Assembly: GCF_011075055.1 (NCBI RefSeq)
Contig: NC_058147.1
Coordinates: 5,270,001 to 5,334,000, forward strand
DNA: 64,000 nt
Direction of reading: 5' to 3'
DNA from: Mangifera indica
Taxonomy: Eukaryota > Streptophyta > Magnoliopsida > Sapindales > Anacardiaceae
In this document: one piece after another, positions 1 through 12,684 of the stretch
How the letters are laid out: the number at the start of each line of letters is the position of its first letter
Numbering within the stretch: the first letter of the stretch is position 1
Made by a program: the position numbers and the translations under genes
The notes under the pieces: model-generated
Seen by the model: the letters and a program-made list of their open reading frames with translations, nothing else
Databases searched by the model: none
What the model was told of the DNA's origin: nothing

Positions 1-2453
1 GTTGAATGTTTCTATACACACTTGTCCCGGGAACCTTTCCCAGAATTGTTGTACGAGGCCTGGTAACTTGCAACAGGATTTTAGCAAATGATATTGAGAC
101 CTGACGAACAGATAAAATATTTAAATATAATTTGATAGGTTATATACACTATGATCAAGTTTACTGTTTAAGTTGTTACCGCAATTATGAGGCCTATCTC
201 AACAGAGACAAAAACTACTCCAAAGAAGGCTCCAATACATGAAAAAAAATCAAATTTATCAATCTTCCATATCAAAGTCGCTGCCTGAACATCGATTAGG
301 CCAATCACAGCTGATATAATAATGGCAGCGAGAATGGCGTTTGGAGTGTACTTAAAAAGAGGTGTGATGAACTCCAAGGTTAGAAATACGACACAAGACA
401 TGACAATGTTGGAGACTGCAGTGTGGCAACCTGCCATGTAATTCACAGCTGATCTAGAAAATGAACCTGCAAGGAAAGATTGAATAGCTCAAAACATAAA
501 ATTACAATTATCTGTAGAAAACTTTCATGTGATTCTTCTCACCTGTTGCCACATAGCAAGAAGTAAGTGAGCCTACAATGTTCATTGTTCCTAGTGCTAC
601 CATTTCTTTGTTTCCATCCAGTTGATAGTCCTTCATGGAAGCAAATGTTCTTCCGATTGCTACAGCTTCCTAATAAATCCAACGAAAAAGGAAGGCAGAA
701 ATTAATAAGATTTAGATACAAAAGCAGATGATCAAATTCTTTGATAAACGGAGATTATAGGTTGTAACATTGTCCTACCGTCAATGCTATCATGCCAGTC
801 ACCACACCAATCTTAAAACCTTTTTGCAGATATTCACCACTGAAGTAAATTTCACCAACTGATGATGGGTTGATTCCCTTCTCTATATGTTGTACCTTCG
901 AAAACGCATAAACAATATAGTTAATATAACTTAGTAAATACCACTATCTTTGCAACTATTATTAATATCATTGAAACAAGATAGAAGTACTTACAGTCTG
1001 AACACCTTGTTTATCTGCACGGGTTATAAATACAAAAAATGTTGAGATAACAACAGAGAGTAACGGGGCAATTGCTGGCACCCAGAAAAGATTTCTCTTC
1101 TTCTTTCCCTGCTTACCATATAACGTAAGGATTAGAAAATAATTGGAGCCTAAATAGTAAAGGAAACCAGAGAAAAAGAACAGCAGGCTCCTACGATGTA
1201 CTTTGTGAAAAGAAGGAAACATAGAAAACTTGCCCCAATGAGAATGGTCTGCCAGTTCCACTGCAAAATATTGTTACATGAGACATAGTAACATTGGTTC
1301 AATATAAGCACTATATTGTATTACAGGGTTCCTGTTCAAAAGAAAGAGGTCGAAGAAACTGGAATTAGAGAAAAGCAGAAATAGAGAGGAGGAAAAAATG
1401 TTTACTCCATGACGGGCGGCTTTGAATACTGAGTTCATTACAGAGACAATATCAGATTTCTTTGTGAAGTTCTTGATGCCCAGAAAACCCTTCAGCTGTT
1501 GGAGGGTAATTGTTACTGCTGCTCCACCCATAAAACCGACTATGGCAGCATGGGATAAGAAGTCAATCAGGAAACCCAACCTAAACAATATATGGAAACC
1601 GTCAAACTGACACTTTTGGGACTTGGAAGAACTTTTGGCGTAAGAAAAGATGAAAATAATAAGCAAGAAAGTATTAAAATATATACCTGAAAATTCCTAG
1701 GGCAGCCTGCGTAATCCCAGCGAAAAAAGTCGCAGTGAAAGCGAGGCGTCGATACTCAAATGCATTTTTTTTGTGGTCAATCTCTTTTTGAAGCAGGGTC
1801 CCCAATAAGAGAGACACCACTGCCACTGGTCCTATAGCTATATCTCTAGAACTGCCCATAATGGCGTAAACCAAAGGTGGAACAAAACTGGAATCTGCTC
1901 AATTTAAAACAATACAGTGGGCAACTCAACCAAAAATCCCAGAAGAAACACATATCAGGCAATTCATTTAAAGAAACACAAACTTACATAATCCATATTG
2001 TGGATCCAAATTCGCAAGTTTTGCATACCCAATATCCTGTTTCATCAAGTAAATTAAATTATTAAAACTACATGATTATGCCTCCTTTTAGTTACATTTA
2101 AATTGAGTGCTAATATTTACCTGAGGAATGCAGAGACTTGCAATGGTGAGACCAGCGATAAGGTCGCCTCTAAATTTGCTTAAACTATAATCTTTGGCCC
2201 ATTCAATGACGGGGAAGACTGCTTGGATGCCTAGGAAGAATTTACGAGACCTTGGTTGATTCTTGAAGGGGCGTAGAGGATCATCGGCTAGGAATGTTTC
2301 TTTAACAGTTGCTTTGAATTCATCGAACAGGTTTTGCTTGGGGGGAATTTCAACCTTGTGAATGTATACCTCATCCTGTGAGTGGGGCTGAGAAGATGAT
2401 ATTGTTTTTATGTCCTCATGTTTTGTTTCAACATCTTCAGTTGAAGGATCCAT
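1..2453 (-). CDS. Group-1 (high-affinity) sulfate transporter, first tandem copy, 3' end cut by window edge
   Basis: Proton-coupled sulfate importer of the plasma membrane, SLC26/SulP family, SULTR1 clade. Coding exons on the minus strand: 2453-2121, 2036-1988, 1894-1687, 1580-1406, 1260-1195, 1108-995, 895-779, 669-543, 466-180, then 100-1 and onward outside. About 525 residues are visible: the cytosolic N-terminus, the whole membrane domain and the linker into STAS; the STAS domain itself is missing. Clade signatures are PPKQNLF near the N-terminus, [50 protein letters not shown] and [11 protein letters not shown]. The ATG at 2453 is chosen because it matches the copy at 5.8-9.3 kb and follows a likely 5'UTR intron acceptor at 2468. 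It shares every exon boundary with that copy, so the two are tandem duplicates. No frameshift or stop is seen. Confidence 0.95.
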
Positions 2454-3635
2454 GGAAAAGAAGGACCACTGCAATCAAGTAACAGCGATTACTTTTCTGT
2501 TGCTAGACGAAATTTGGCAATGAATCCTAATAAGTTCCAAGTGAGAAATTCAAAAACACACCATTTTCGAAAGGGAACTGCCTGGTTTTCTTTTCTTGAG
2601 GGAAAACTGCACTTGTATCCATAACAACCAGGCATTAAACAGATTATCTATATGGTTCAAGCACAGTGGTGCCAGTTGTAGGAAATGTCAGAAATGTTTC
2701 ATTTGTGATAATCTAGTCTTGTTTCAACTTTCATATACGTGAGAGCTATAGCAAGTGAAACAAATTTACAAGAGAAACAATCAAGGAAACATAGAAACTA
2801 ATGAACAAAAACTATGCCCAGTTGAGGAAAGAGGAGACTTTGATAACAACGTTTAGAGGAATGCCTTGTTTTCACACGGTAAAAATAATAGCAGTATTCT
2901 TTTGGTGTTTAGTATAAAATATCAAACAAATTGTTTTCAGTATCGATCAGGAAGTCGATTGCCTTTCTGGAACCTTATTGTTTACTTTAATCAAATAAAG
3001 TATAAAATATTGAACTCAATGACAAAGACAGAATCAACCTACAAAGATTAAAATTCCTGCACAGAAGACATCAGAAGTTGAAATTTGTACTCGCTCAATG
3101 TCGCATCACTGTAAAAGAGAATGAAGTTAAACACTAAAGTCAATGAAAATTCGTGGATCATCAGAAAAGTCTGTACCTGTCAAAAATCAATGTGTCCTCT
3201 ACCAGTTGTTGGTTAGAGAAGCTATAAGAAGTCAATTTCAGTAATTCGAAAACTGACCTTTCCCTTTTGCCTGCCTTCACCACTCTGAATGGCCCTTGAT
3301 GTTTCTTTAATAATTTTCATTCTCGTAAAACAGTAAGAATATATGTAGAAACAAAACCAAGTGTCGTCCAGGTTCTGTGAACCCACCCAGAAACTCTGAT
3401 TTTATTTTTATCTATCCATATTTGGTACTCAGTTGGTGAGGATGAAAATAGAAAGATTATACATCTTTGTATCATGTACTGTATTACACGTCATTGAATA
3501 ATAGGGACAAATAGTTATTGAAATATAAGCCTTTGCTAATGAGATGTGTACATATATACATACAAAAAGCAAGCCTGCCGTACGTTGAACAGTGATGTTT
3601 ATTTTATATTGAGTGCAGAAGAATATTTATATTAT
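2454..3635. other. Upstream region of the first SULTR1 copy
   Basis: This holds the 5' leader and promoter of the minus-strand transporter. A probable leader-intron acceptor lies at 2468/2469. I found no convincing TATA box and no further coding exon. The only open frames are short, AT-rich and without family motifs. Confidence 0.5.
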
Positions 3636-4402
3636 GGCCAAAAGACTTATCTCCACCGAAGTTTTGGTGCAAAGATAAAGTACACATTTATAAAATTTTA
3701 AATATTTATATAAAGTTTAAGTTAATTTTTACAAATCTAAAAATTTTATGTTAAGGGTAACGATGAAATCATCATTTTATTAGAATATTAAAATAAATAA
3801 AATTATATCTTATTTTCTTTCTTTGGTTTAAAAAACTGACAATATTCTCAGGATTAAGTTTTGAAAAATTCATTTTTGTCCTATAAGATTTGGAAAACAA
3901 ATTTGGCTAACTAATCCAGTGAATGACAGCCTCCCCTTCCGACGTTTCTCTCTTGATATTGCTCTCTCTTGATGACTCTTTCACCCGCAATGACAAAGGA
4001 CAAAACCACAAATAATGTCTTTATTGTCTAGACAAAGCGTCATCTAGACGATTATATGGATTCAACGATGACGAGAATGGTTTAAGATTTGAAAGCAAAC
4101 GTTTAGGGTGAAAAGAGGCCACTATTGGAGACAGAGATGGTGCCCAAAGAGGTGAAAGAAAAAAAACATAAGTTTGAGAGAGAAATTATGACTTTTCAAA
4201 AAAAGAAATTAAAATATAAGAGAGAAGATGTGATAAAATAATATATTTTTTAATAATATTATTAAAACGACAGTTTTACTCTTATATTTAACTGACAATT
4301 TTAACAAAAATTTAGAGATAAATAGATATTTGAGTTTTTAAAATCCTATAAATATGTGTTTGAAAATACGTTAAACTTTGGGTGGGAATAAGTCTTTTGG
4401 CC
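3636..4402. mobile_element. Non-autonomous TIR element (MITE-like), family A copy 1
   Basis: The left end starts GGCCAAAAGACTTATC and the right end, reverse complemented, starts GGCCAAAAGACTTATTCC; similarity continues for about 30 bases. The flanks TTATATTAT and TTATATAGT agree at 7 of 9 bases, suggesting a decayed 9-bp target duplication as in Mutator-like elements. No transposase is encoded. The interior carries a GC-richer block with CGTC/GACG motifs, also seen in the copies at 4.7, 12.0 and 58.8 kb. Confidence 0.65.
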
Positions 4403-4688
4403 TTATATAGTTATATTATTTATAAGAAAGAAAAATAATTCATCCATTACTAAAACACATTTCTCATTCTTAATATGGGTGATCACCTTTTGAGGTCTTT
4501 GTTTACACCCCTTACGCTCAATCTCAAATTTGAAATTTATTATTCTTAAATTTTTAGGATTCAAATTTATTGGGGTAACTTTTACCATATCTTTGTTAAA
4601 TAAATAAATATTTTAGATAAAACAAAAGATAACAATATATCATTAGAATTTATATAAAATATTATTTTAAATGGATATTTTAAAATTT

Positions 4689-5196
4689 GGCCAAAGGATT
4701 TATTCTTACCTAAAGTTTACTCTTTTTTTCAAATTTTTAGTAATTATTTTTCAAAAACTTAAATATCCAATTATCAACTATTACAGTTAAGAAATTTATT
4801 AATTTTAAAATTTTATTTTTTTCTCTAAATCCCAAAAAATAACAATTTTTCTCCTATCTAAAAGTTTAAAAAGTTATATTTCTCCCTGTTAGGGTTTGCA
4901 ATTTCTTCCTTTGCTTCTCCGACAACTAGAGCCAAACAAAACCCTCATTATCTCATCCTCTTTACCTACTATTGATGACCTTAAGCAAAGAAAGATGACA
5001 ATACAACAAATCGATGGATGACCAAACATAGATCTTAAGACTATTGATAGATGAATTGACCACGATTCGACAAGATTTAGAGGTAGGTATCCCACCTCTA
5101 AATTTATCTTTAAAACTAATAAAATTAATGATTAATAGATGAGAATTTGGATTTTAAAAAAAATAATAAATTTTAAGTAGGAATAAATTCTTTGAC
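4689..5196. mobile_element. Non-autonomous TIR element, family A copy 2 (degenerate)
   Basis: The ends GGCCAAAGGATTTATTC (left) and GTCAAAGAATTTATTCC (right, reverse complemented) match the termini of the 3.6 kb element with several substitutions. The interior again has a GC-richer patch (about 4890-5090) in an AT-rich body. It has no coding capacity. Confidence 0.5.
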
Positions 5197-5794
5197 GTAA
5201 ACATTTATAACAATTTTCTTTAATCTCATAATTGTCAGTATAAAAGACATTTAAAACTTATAATAGCTATCATGTCAATAAATATATTTTTATTATTAAT
5301 TTAAAATTATTTTATTATATAATAATACATATAAATATATCCCTATTTTTAATCTCAAAATAAATAATCATAATTTTACCATTGGTCTCTTTACCATTGG
5401 TCTCTTTACATGCATCAATACTATTATTTTTAATAAAAAAATTTTATGGATTTGGATCAACCACAGAGTGAATGTAGCCCTCTTCTCCTCTACATTCATT
5501 CCTTTCAAAAAGTATCTTTTTTAGTGAAGTGCAGCCGTCTTACCTCATCGACAACTTTTTATCCTTCTTTCCAATATTACCCCCCATTCCCAGCAAATAA
5601 CAGTTCTTTTTTCTCCGAACGACATTTTGATAATCTCATAACTGAATAAATTACACTTCAAAACAAGCTTCCTTGATATACAAATTTAACTAGGATTGAA
5701 TTCTTTGGACATTTCCGTCATTGATCCATTATTGGCATTCACACTCCACTTTACACTCTCGTCCTCTCTCCCAATGCTATTTCAGTTGTTTTCA
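5197..5794. other. Gap after the second SULTR1 copy
   Basis: AT-rich sequence containing a short direct repeat (ACCATTGGTCTCTTTAC-like, about 5380-5410) and, next to the stop codon, the likely 3'UTR of the transporter gene. No other feature is recognisable. Confidence 0.4.
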
Positions 5795-8700
5795 TCAAAC
5801 CTCTTCCACTGGTGTTTTAGGAGAGCACCATGAAACTGCGTCTGCAACTGTGAGGAAGATTTTGTCCTCCCCGATCATGTTTGCAAACTGGGATACGTGA
5901 AGCTTGTCAATCACCACTGGACCCGGGTTTGCCAAAACAAGCTGCTCAGCACGCCAAATTTTCTGGTAAGCCTATTTCACCATTTTCATACCTAAATGTT
6001 ATTGTTTATTGGAATATATAGTATAAGTACCTCAACGTCTCTCTTTTGTAGACTCTTGTATAAGTCTTCCAAGGCATGGATACCACTGGTGTCTATGTCA
6101 GTAACAGCTGAAAAATCGAAAGCATGATGAAAAATGAATGAAATATAGACAACATAATTTGCTGGCTTACCGTGGATAATTATACTACTTACGTGACATT
6201 TCAACTATCAAATATTGGATTTTATGTTCACCCACTGCTTTATTTTGTTCTTCTTCATCTGTCAACCATCTTAATATCCTACAAAAACAAGTCCATTTTG
6301 AGCGTTAGGAAGCCAACTAATAGCTTGGTTGCAGAAGTAAATTGATCAATTTAGCTCTTTTAATGTCACTGATGTGAAGATGTAGACTGTTAAGGGTAGA
6401 GAAAAACAGAAGCAATATCTATACCTCTCCTTAACATAATTAGAGTTCGAAAAGTAAATTGCCGAATCAACTCTGACGATCATGACACCAGGAACCTTGG
6501 TTGCATTTGGATATTGTTGGATGTTTCGGTACACAGCAGTCCTAGGAATCTTTCCCAGAAGAGCTGTCCGGGGCCTGGTGACTTGCAAGAGGATTTTAGC
6601 AAAGGATATGGAAACCTGCAGCCACATACACGGTGAATTTTATTCAATACAACATAGTTTACATTTAGCATAAACTAGTATAGTATTTAGATTTTTACCG
6701 CAATTAAAAGGCCGATCTCAACAGAGGCAAAAACTACTCCAAAGAAGGCTCCAATGCAGGCGACAAAATCAAATTTGTCTACCTTCCATATCAAACATGC
6801 TGCCTCAATGTCAATTAGGCCAAGCACAGCTGATATAATGATGGCAGAAAGAATTGCATTTGGAGTATACTTGAAAAGAGGGGTGATGAACTCTAAGGTT
6901 AGAAATACAACACAAGACATGACAATGTTGGAGGCTGCAGTCTGGCAGCCTGCCATGTAGTTTACTGCTGATCGAGAAAATGAGCCTGCGAGGAATGACC
7001 AGGTAACTTAATAAGAGAATACTAACAATTTTCATAAATTTAAATTCATCACTGAAACTTCCTTTGACATCCATGTATTAGTTCATCTCTTTCTTATTAC
7101 TAGTAAAATATGATTGTGCATTATCATTCACATGCATCATTTGTTTCTTTTAAAGAATAGATAGATTCATGTGGTTCAATATGTGCTTCCTTTTCACCTG
7201 TGGCCACATAGCACGAAGTCATTGAACCTACAATGTTCATTGCTCCTAGTGCTACCATTTCTTTGTTTCCATCCAATTGATAGTCCTTCATGGAAGCAAA
7301 AGTTCTACCGATTGCTACAGCTTCCTGATAAATATACCAAAAGAAAACAGAAAAGGTGGGGTTGGGGAATTCGGTACCACGACTAATGATCCTTTGATAG
7401 GTAGAAATTATACATTGTGACATAATCTTACCGTCAGTGCTATCATGCCAGCAACCACACCAATTTTGACACCTTGAAGGAGATATTTACCACTGAAATA
7501 TATTTGATTCACAGATGAGGGGTTGATTCCTTTTGCTATATGATTTACCTGCATATACACATCAGCAAAACAATATATATGCCATATTACTTCTAAAATC
7601 TCTACTAACTTTGCAACTAATTCCAATAACTATAAAGCAAAACTTTAAAAGGAAAAAAAAATCTTACAAAGATGTGAGGGAGAAAAATACTTACTATTTG
7701 AACACCTTCCTTATCTGCACGGGTTATGAATACAAAAAATGTTGACAGAATTACAGAGATTAACGGGGCGATTGCTGGCACCCAGAAAAATTTCTTGTTC
7801 TTCTTTCCCTGTTTATCAAAATAAATAAATTAAAATTAAGAATTCGACAACAATTGGTAGCCTATGTTATCAAGGAATTCAAAGGAAAGGACTAAATATT
7901 CTTACAATGTACTTTGCAAAAAAAAGGAAACCTAGAAAGCTTGCTCCAATAACGATGGTCTGCCAGTTCCACTGCAAAATATTATTGTTAAGATTTAGCA
8001 ACATAGATTCAATAGGAGCATTATCTTTGGTCACAAGGAATCTTGTTTCTTCTAGATGGATTATCATTCTAGTTAAAAGGATAGGTAAAACTATTTGAAG
8101 AAAAGCATAAGCAAATAAAGAATTGAGCTTACTCCATGATGAGCTGACTTGATCACTGATCTCATCACCGAGACAATATCTGATTTCTTAGTGAAGTTTT
8201 TGATGCCCAGAAAACCCTTAAGCTGTTGGAGAGCAATGGTTATTGCAGCTCCACCCATAAAACCCACGACAGCAGCATGAGATAGGAAGTCAATCAGGAA
8301 ACCCAACCTAGTAATTATAACAATCCATCAAAACACCAAATCAATATTACATTCTAAAACTTTAAACCTAAAAAGGACATTTGATGTTGGATAAAATAAT
8401 GAAAATAAAGTAGGATATACAAACACTCCATAGGGTTTCTTCTTAAAGCTACACCAGAGAAGGTCCTAATACCTGAAAATTCCAAGGGCAGCTTGTGTAA
8501 TTCCTGCAAAAAATGTGGCAGTGAAAGCAAGACGCCGATACTCTGCCATATTTGTTTTATAATTAATTTCACCCTGAAGCAGAGTCCCCAACAGGAGAGA
8601 TACCACTGCAACTGGTCCTATGGCGATGTCTCTTGAACTACCCATAAATGCATAAACCAAAGGTGGAACAAAACTGGTGTCTGCAGAAGGTAAAATAATA

Positions 8701-9263
8701 ATATAAGCAACGTTGAAGGTGGATGTCTTTTCCGGCCATATAATTGATAAGTAATGCAAACTTACACAGCCCGTATTGTGGATCCAAGTTCGCTAGCTTT
8801 GCATACCCAATATCCTATGTATCCAGAAAAGTAAATTATTATTAGAATTGTTTAGGTGTGAAAAACAGCATGACTTTTCCATTCTTTCAGTTACATTTTT
8901 GCTGAATGGTAACCTTACCTGAGGAATGCAGAGACTTGCAATGGTCAGACCGGCAATGACATCCCCTTTAAATTTAGATAAATTATAATTCCTTGCCCAT
9001 TTAAGAATGGGGAAGATGGCCTGGATGCCAAGGATGAACTTACGCGACCTTGGTTGATTCTTGAAGTGACGCAGCGGATCATCAGCTAAAAATGTTTCTT
9101 TAACAGTTGTTTTGAATTCCTTGAATAGATTTTGTTTAGGGGGAATCCCCACCTTGTGCACATAAGGCTCATTTTGTGAGTATCGTTGAGAGTAACGTTG
9201 AGAAGATAACTCACTTTTAATATCAATCTCTTTTGTTTCAACCTCTCCGGTTGAAGGATCCAT
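5795..9263 (-). CDS. Group-1 (high-affinity) sulfate transporter, second tandem copy, complete
   Basis: Complete SULTR1-type H+/sulfate symporter of 669 aa in 13 coding exons: 9263-8919, 8814-8766, 8680-8473, 8307-8133, 7971-7906, 7808-7695, 7548-7432, 7324-7198, 6985-6699, 6615-6425, 6278-6193, 6107-6031, 5962-5795. Membrane domain about residues 95-510, STAS domain about 535-655. The STAS motif DIDTSGI is intact with Thr595, the position equivalent to the phospho-site Thr587 of Arabidopsis SULTR1;2. The C-terminus LTVADAV...PVEEV is typical of the clade. The first ATG in frame is used. A leader intron (9441-9294) precedes it. The N-terminus holds an in-frame tandem RYSQRYSQ absent from the first copy. 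Plant SULTR1 genes are usually induced by sulfur starvation; the sequence alone does not show this here. Confidence 0.97.
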
Positions 9264-9568
9264 GGAAAATTAGGAGTACTAATTCAATGGCAACTGCAAT
9301 GCAAGAAAAAATCTAGTCATCATCTGAAAACTAAGGCAGCGAATGTACATTTAGTCAAGGAAACAATAATTATTTGACAACAAATCTTATTAACTTAAAA
9401 GCTTTGATAAATAGATATTCCTAATGCTTTCAGAAATTTACCGAAATAACAACGCTGAGGAACTACTGATGGTGAAAGAAAACGAAGCTAACCACAACAA
9501 AGTGATAGGAAGCTTAAGGACCTAATGTGCAGATCCCTCTTGATTTGAATGGAGTCTTACAGACGATG

Positions 9569-9576
9569 CTTATATA
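9569..9576 (-). promoter_or_regulatory. TATA box of the second SULTR1 copy
   Basis: TATATAAG on the minus strand. Transcription would start near 9540, giving a leader exon to 9442, a GT-AG leader intron (9441-9294) and a short second leader segment (9293-9264) before the ATG. A spliced leader fits the matching acceptor in the first copy. Confidence 0.6.
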
Positions 9577-11973
9577 GGTTCTGAAAGGTTATTAGGTCAA
9601 ACTTTACAAGTTAAGAGGTATTATACTAAATTAGCAAAGTAAGTTACGAATCTAGATCCTATATTGGTCACATACATTATATTATAGACAAAGTGGAAGA
9701 AAATTTAAAATTTCAATGAAGTGACGCAAGAGATTATTCAACAACAATTGACTGAGTTAGCAGCCGAAGTTCATCTACACCATAATTGTTCATACCTAAT
9801 AAAATATTCAGTCTCAGAACGTGTTGAGTTGATCGCACAGGCGACAACAGTGGCAAGAAAACCAGAAGCACACACTAACCTTTCACTCTTCGGTGAGCCT
9901 CTTTTCCTTTGAGTTTTCCCCCTGATAACTTGCATAGTTTGTTAAGTGTCAGAAAATGAAAATAAAACTGTATACCCGGTATCGATAATGCAACTGCCTA
10001 AAAGAATTTGCAATCTAAAATACGAAGGTGAGAACTGCAGATTGCTAAGTATTATTATTGTAACTTCGGTGAACTAAAACAGCGCTTCCGTCCAGAACCA
10101 CCAGACATCGAAGGATTCGTTCTTTTAGTTCAAACTGGTGTATTTGTATGAAATATCAAACATGTTTCATGTCTTATAAAGATCTGATGAATACGTAAGA
10201 GCAACAAAATACCCAGTTTCAACATTCAAAAGATGGTAGTCTTAGATAACATTTGATAGAGTTGAGTTGTTTGTTTGTTTAGCATTATTATTCTTCTGCT
10301 GCATTTAGTATGGAACTTTGTATTTTCCTTCAAGATAAAAAAGAAAGAGCATCAAAGCATTTGGCTGCTTTTACTATTAAGTCATTAATAAAATATTCTA
10401 TACCCGAAAAACGATTAAAAGTTGAAGCATCAATGATGTCCTTTAGAAACCTGAAGAACCAAATTGATTAAAACCAAACAGCCCTATCTTTTTTAATAAC
10501 TTAAAATTCAATCCACCACCACAAGTACATACTAGATTCCATCTATCAAAAAATCGTTTCAATACATAAAAAAAAGTATAACCTTTCTAACTCTTAGTGG
10601 TTCAATCAAACTACAAGCATAAAATCAAATACTGATGATTACATGTGGGTGAACCAAAAACAACCAAAGTTAAATTGAAATATAGTTTCAAATTGCATCA
10701 TTTGAGGAGAGAATAAAGTTAAGCAATAAAGTCTATCTAACTCACCTCTCCTCCTTCATATGCTTCTCACCAAAGCCATTGATAGTGGATCATAAGACCA
10801 AAACCCCACAGCCCAAAAAAAGTCTTTGCCTCCCAAAAATCACTTTCTCTCTCAAGCCACCTGTAACTTTATAAGAAGAAACAAGAACAACAATAAACAA
10901 TCAAAAAAAAAAAAACACAAAAAGAAAGTCTTTATGTACACAATAATCAAATCCCTTACAGTAAACCCCAAATAAAATCACTTTTCACCTTTTCTTCTGG
11001 CTCCCCCAAACTCGACGGTCCTCATATTTCTTTTATGGTTTTGTTGAATAACAAGAATACTGGCAACAACCCAAATCCCGGGCAGGTTCAATGAACCAAG
11101 ACCAAACTTTACCACCTTCTTAACTCTTTGTCGGCTAAACCTATATAAATTTAGTTAACATTAAAATTTTCATCTTTTAACGTCACGCCAGAATCTATAT
11201 ATTAAATACTGGATATAAATACCAAGCCTGATGAAAGAAATAACTTAAAAAAGCACTGAACCCAGAAGACTTTTTAGCCTTTGACAATAAGATAAAATTA
11301 TATTTCCAACGACAATCTTAATGCAAAAAAAAAAAATTATAATATTAAAAGTTGAATTATCGAATAGCCGCATAAAGATAAAGATGAATAGGTGGAGAGT
11401 TTAGTCGGAGAAGGAAGTCGAGATTGGCGGAAACGCTGGGTCTCCACGTTTTGGAATTTATGTGAAACTGTGAGCTCAGATCAGTCATCAATGGCTGTCA
11501 AACAACTTCAGTTTTAGACTCTGTAAGTTTAGTTTAGTCGTTGAAGTTCGTTTACTTTTCTTCCTCGTGGACCCGCCACTGTTGTGTGTCTTTTATCTCA
11601 TGGTGAATGTGGACTCGTTTAAGGCCAGATGCCGTTCTTTACGACCAACAGTTTCCAAGTTTGACAATTTAATTGGAATTTGCCACCAATAATTTATCCA
11701 ATCGAAATCTTTATGATGGACGAAAAAAATAGAATCGTATTCTTAGCTAAAATTATATTTAATCGGAAATTTATATTATACCTTTCAAATTTTGGAAAAA
11801 TTCTTTTATTAAAAATTCTGTGTGTGTTTTTTTTTTTTTTTTGTATTTTTGTACATTCAATATGATAAGGGTAGTCAGGATCATGGCTTCGTGATCGAAT
11901 TGAAGACAGGGAAACAAGGAGACCCTTTGAAAATTACTGGTCTAAAGAGACTGCTATTTTATATTATTTTTTA
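9577..11973. other. Promoter-side part of the SULTR1-SULTR2 divergent spacer
   Basis: Likely distal regulatory DNA for the minus-strand transporter. I saw no conserved coding exon. One open stretch at 9721-9912 lacks an ATG and family motifs. A GC-richer patch at about 11400-11650 could be a transcribed leader or unannotated promoter, but nothing in it is diagnostic. Confidence 0.35.
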
Positions 11974-12684
11974 GGTGAAAGGACTTATTCCCGATTATTT
12001 TTAATTCTTATATCTTAAATTTTAAAAATTTAAATATTTATTTATAAATTATTAAAATTAATAAAATTTATTAATTTATAAAATTAGTATTTAACTAATT
12101 ATATTAAAAAATAAAAATTTATCTTATTTCTCTCTTTAAAGTTTAACATCTAACAATTTTTTTAAGATTAAACAATAAAAAATTATATTATCACCTCTAT
12201 TAGGTTTGAGAAACATTAATACAATAAGCTATTTCCATTGCGGCTTTCTCTCTCCAACAAAATTCCATTTCTCTGACGAAAATGGTTCGCTTTTATCAGA
12301 GATAAAGACAAATCGTCGTCGTCTTAGACAACACTAAGAGAAGATGGTTGGGAAGGACAGATGCGACTAAAATAGAGAAATATCATTGGGAGATTATTAT
12401 AGAAGGCAATCGTTCGTTGGAATATTGTTATAGAAAAATGAAAATCCTAAAGAGAAAATGTAATTTTTTTAAATTTAATTATAAGAGGAAATTATTAATT
12501 TTTAAAGTTTATGAAAAAAAAATTATTTTATTTGATATCATTAATTAAATAGCAAATTTTATCTTTACAATTAATAGATTTTATTAATTTTAATAACTTA
12601 TAAGTGGGTATTTAAGTTTTTGAAACTTAACTGATAAAAATTTTAGAATTCACTAAACCTCGGATACTAATAAGTTCTTTGGCC
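11974..12684. mobile_element. Non-autonomous TIR element, family A copy 3
   Basis: The left end GGTGAAAGGACTTATTCCC and the right end (reverse complemented) GGCCAAAGAACTTATTAG match the family A termini at 3.6 and 4.7 kb. The interior contains the characteristic GC-richer block with a CGTCGTCGTC run near 12315. No transposase is present and the target duplication is not clear. Confidence 0.5.

Noticed and set aside
9721..9912. Open plus-strand stretch between SULTR1 and SULTR2
   Set aside because: It starts with GTG, has a stop four codons upstream, no convincing splice sites and no recognisable motif.
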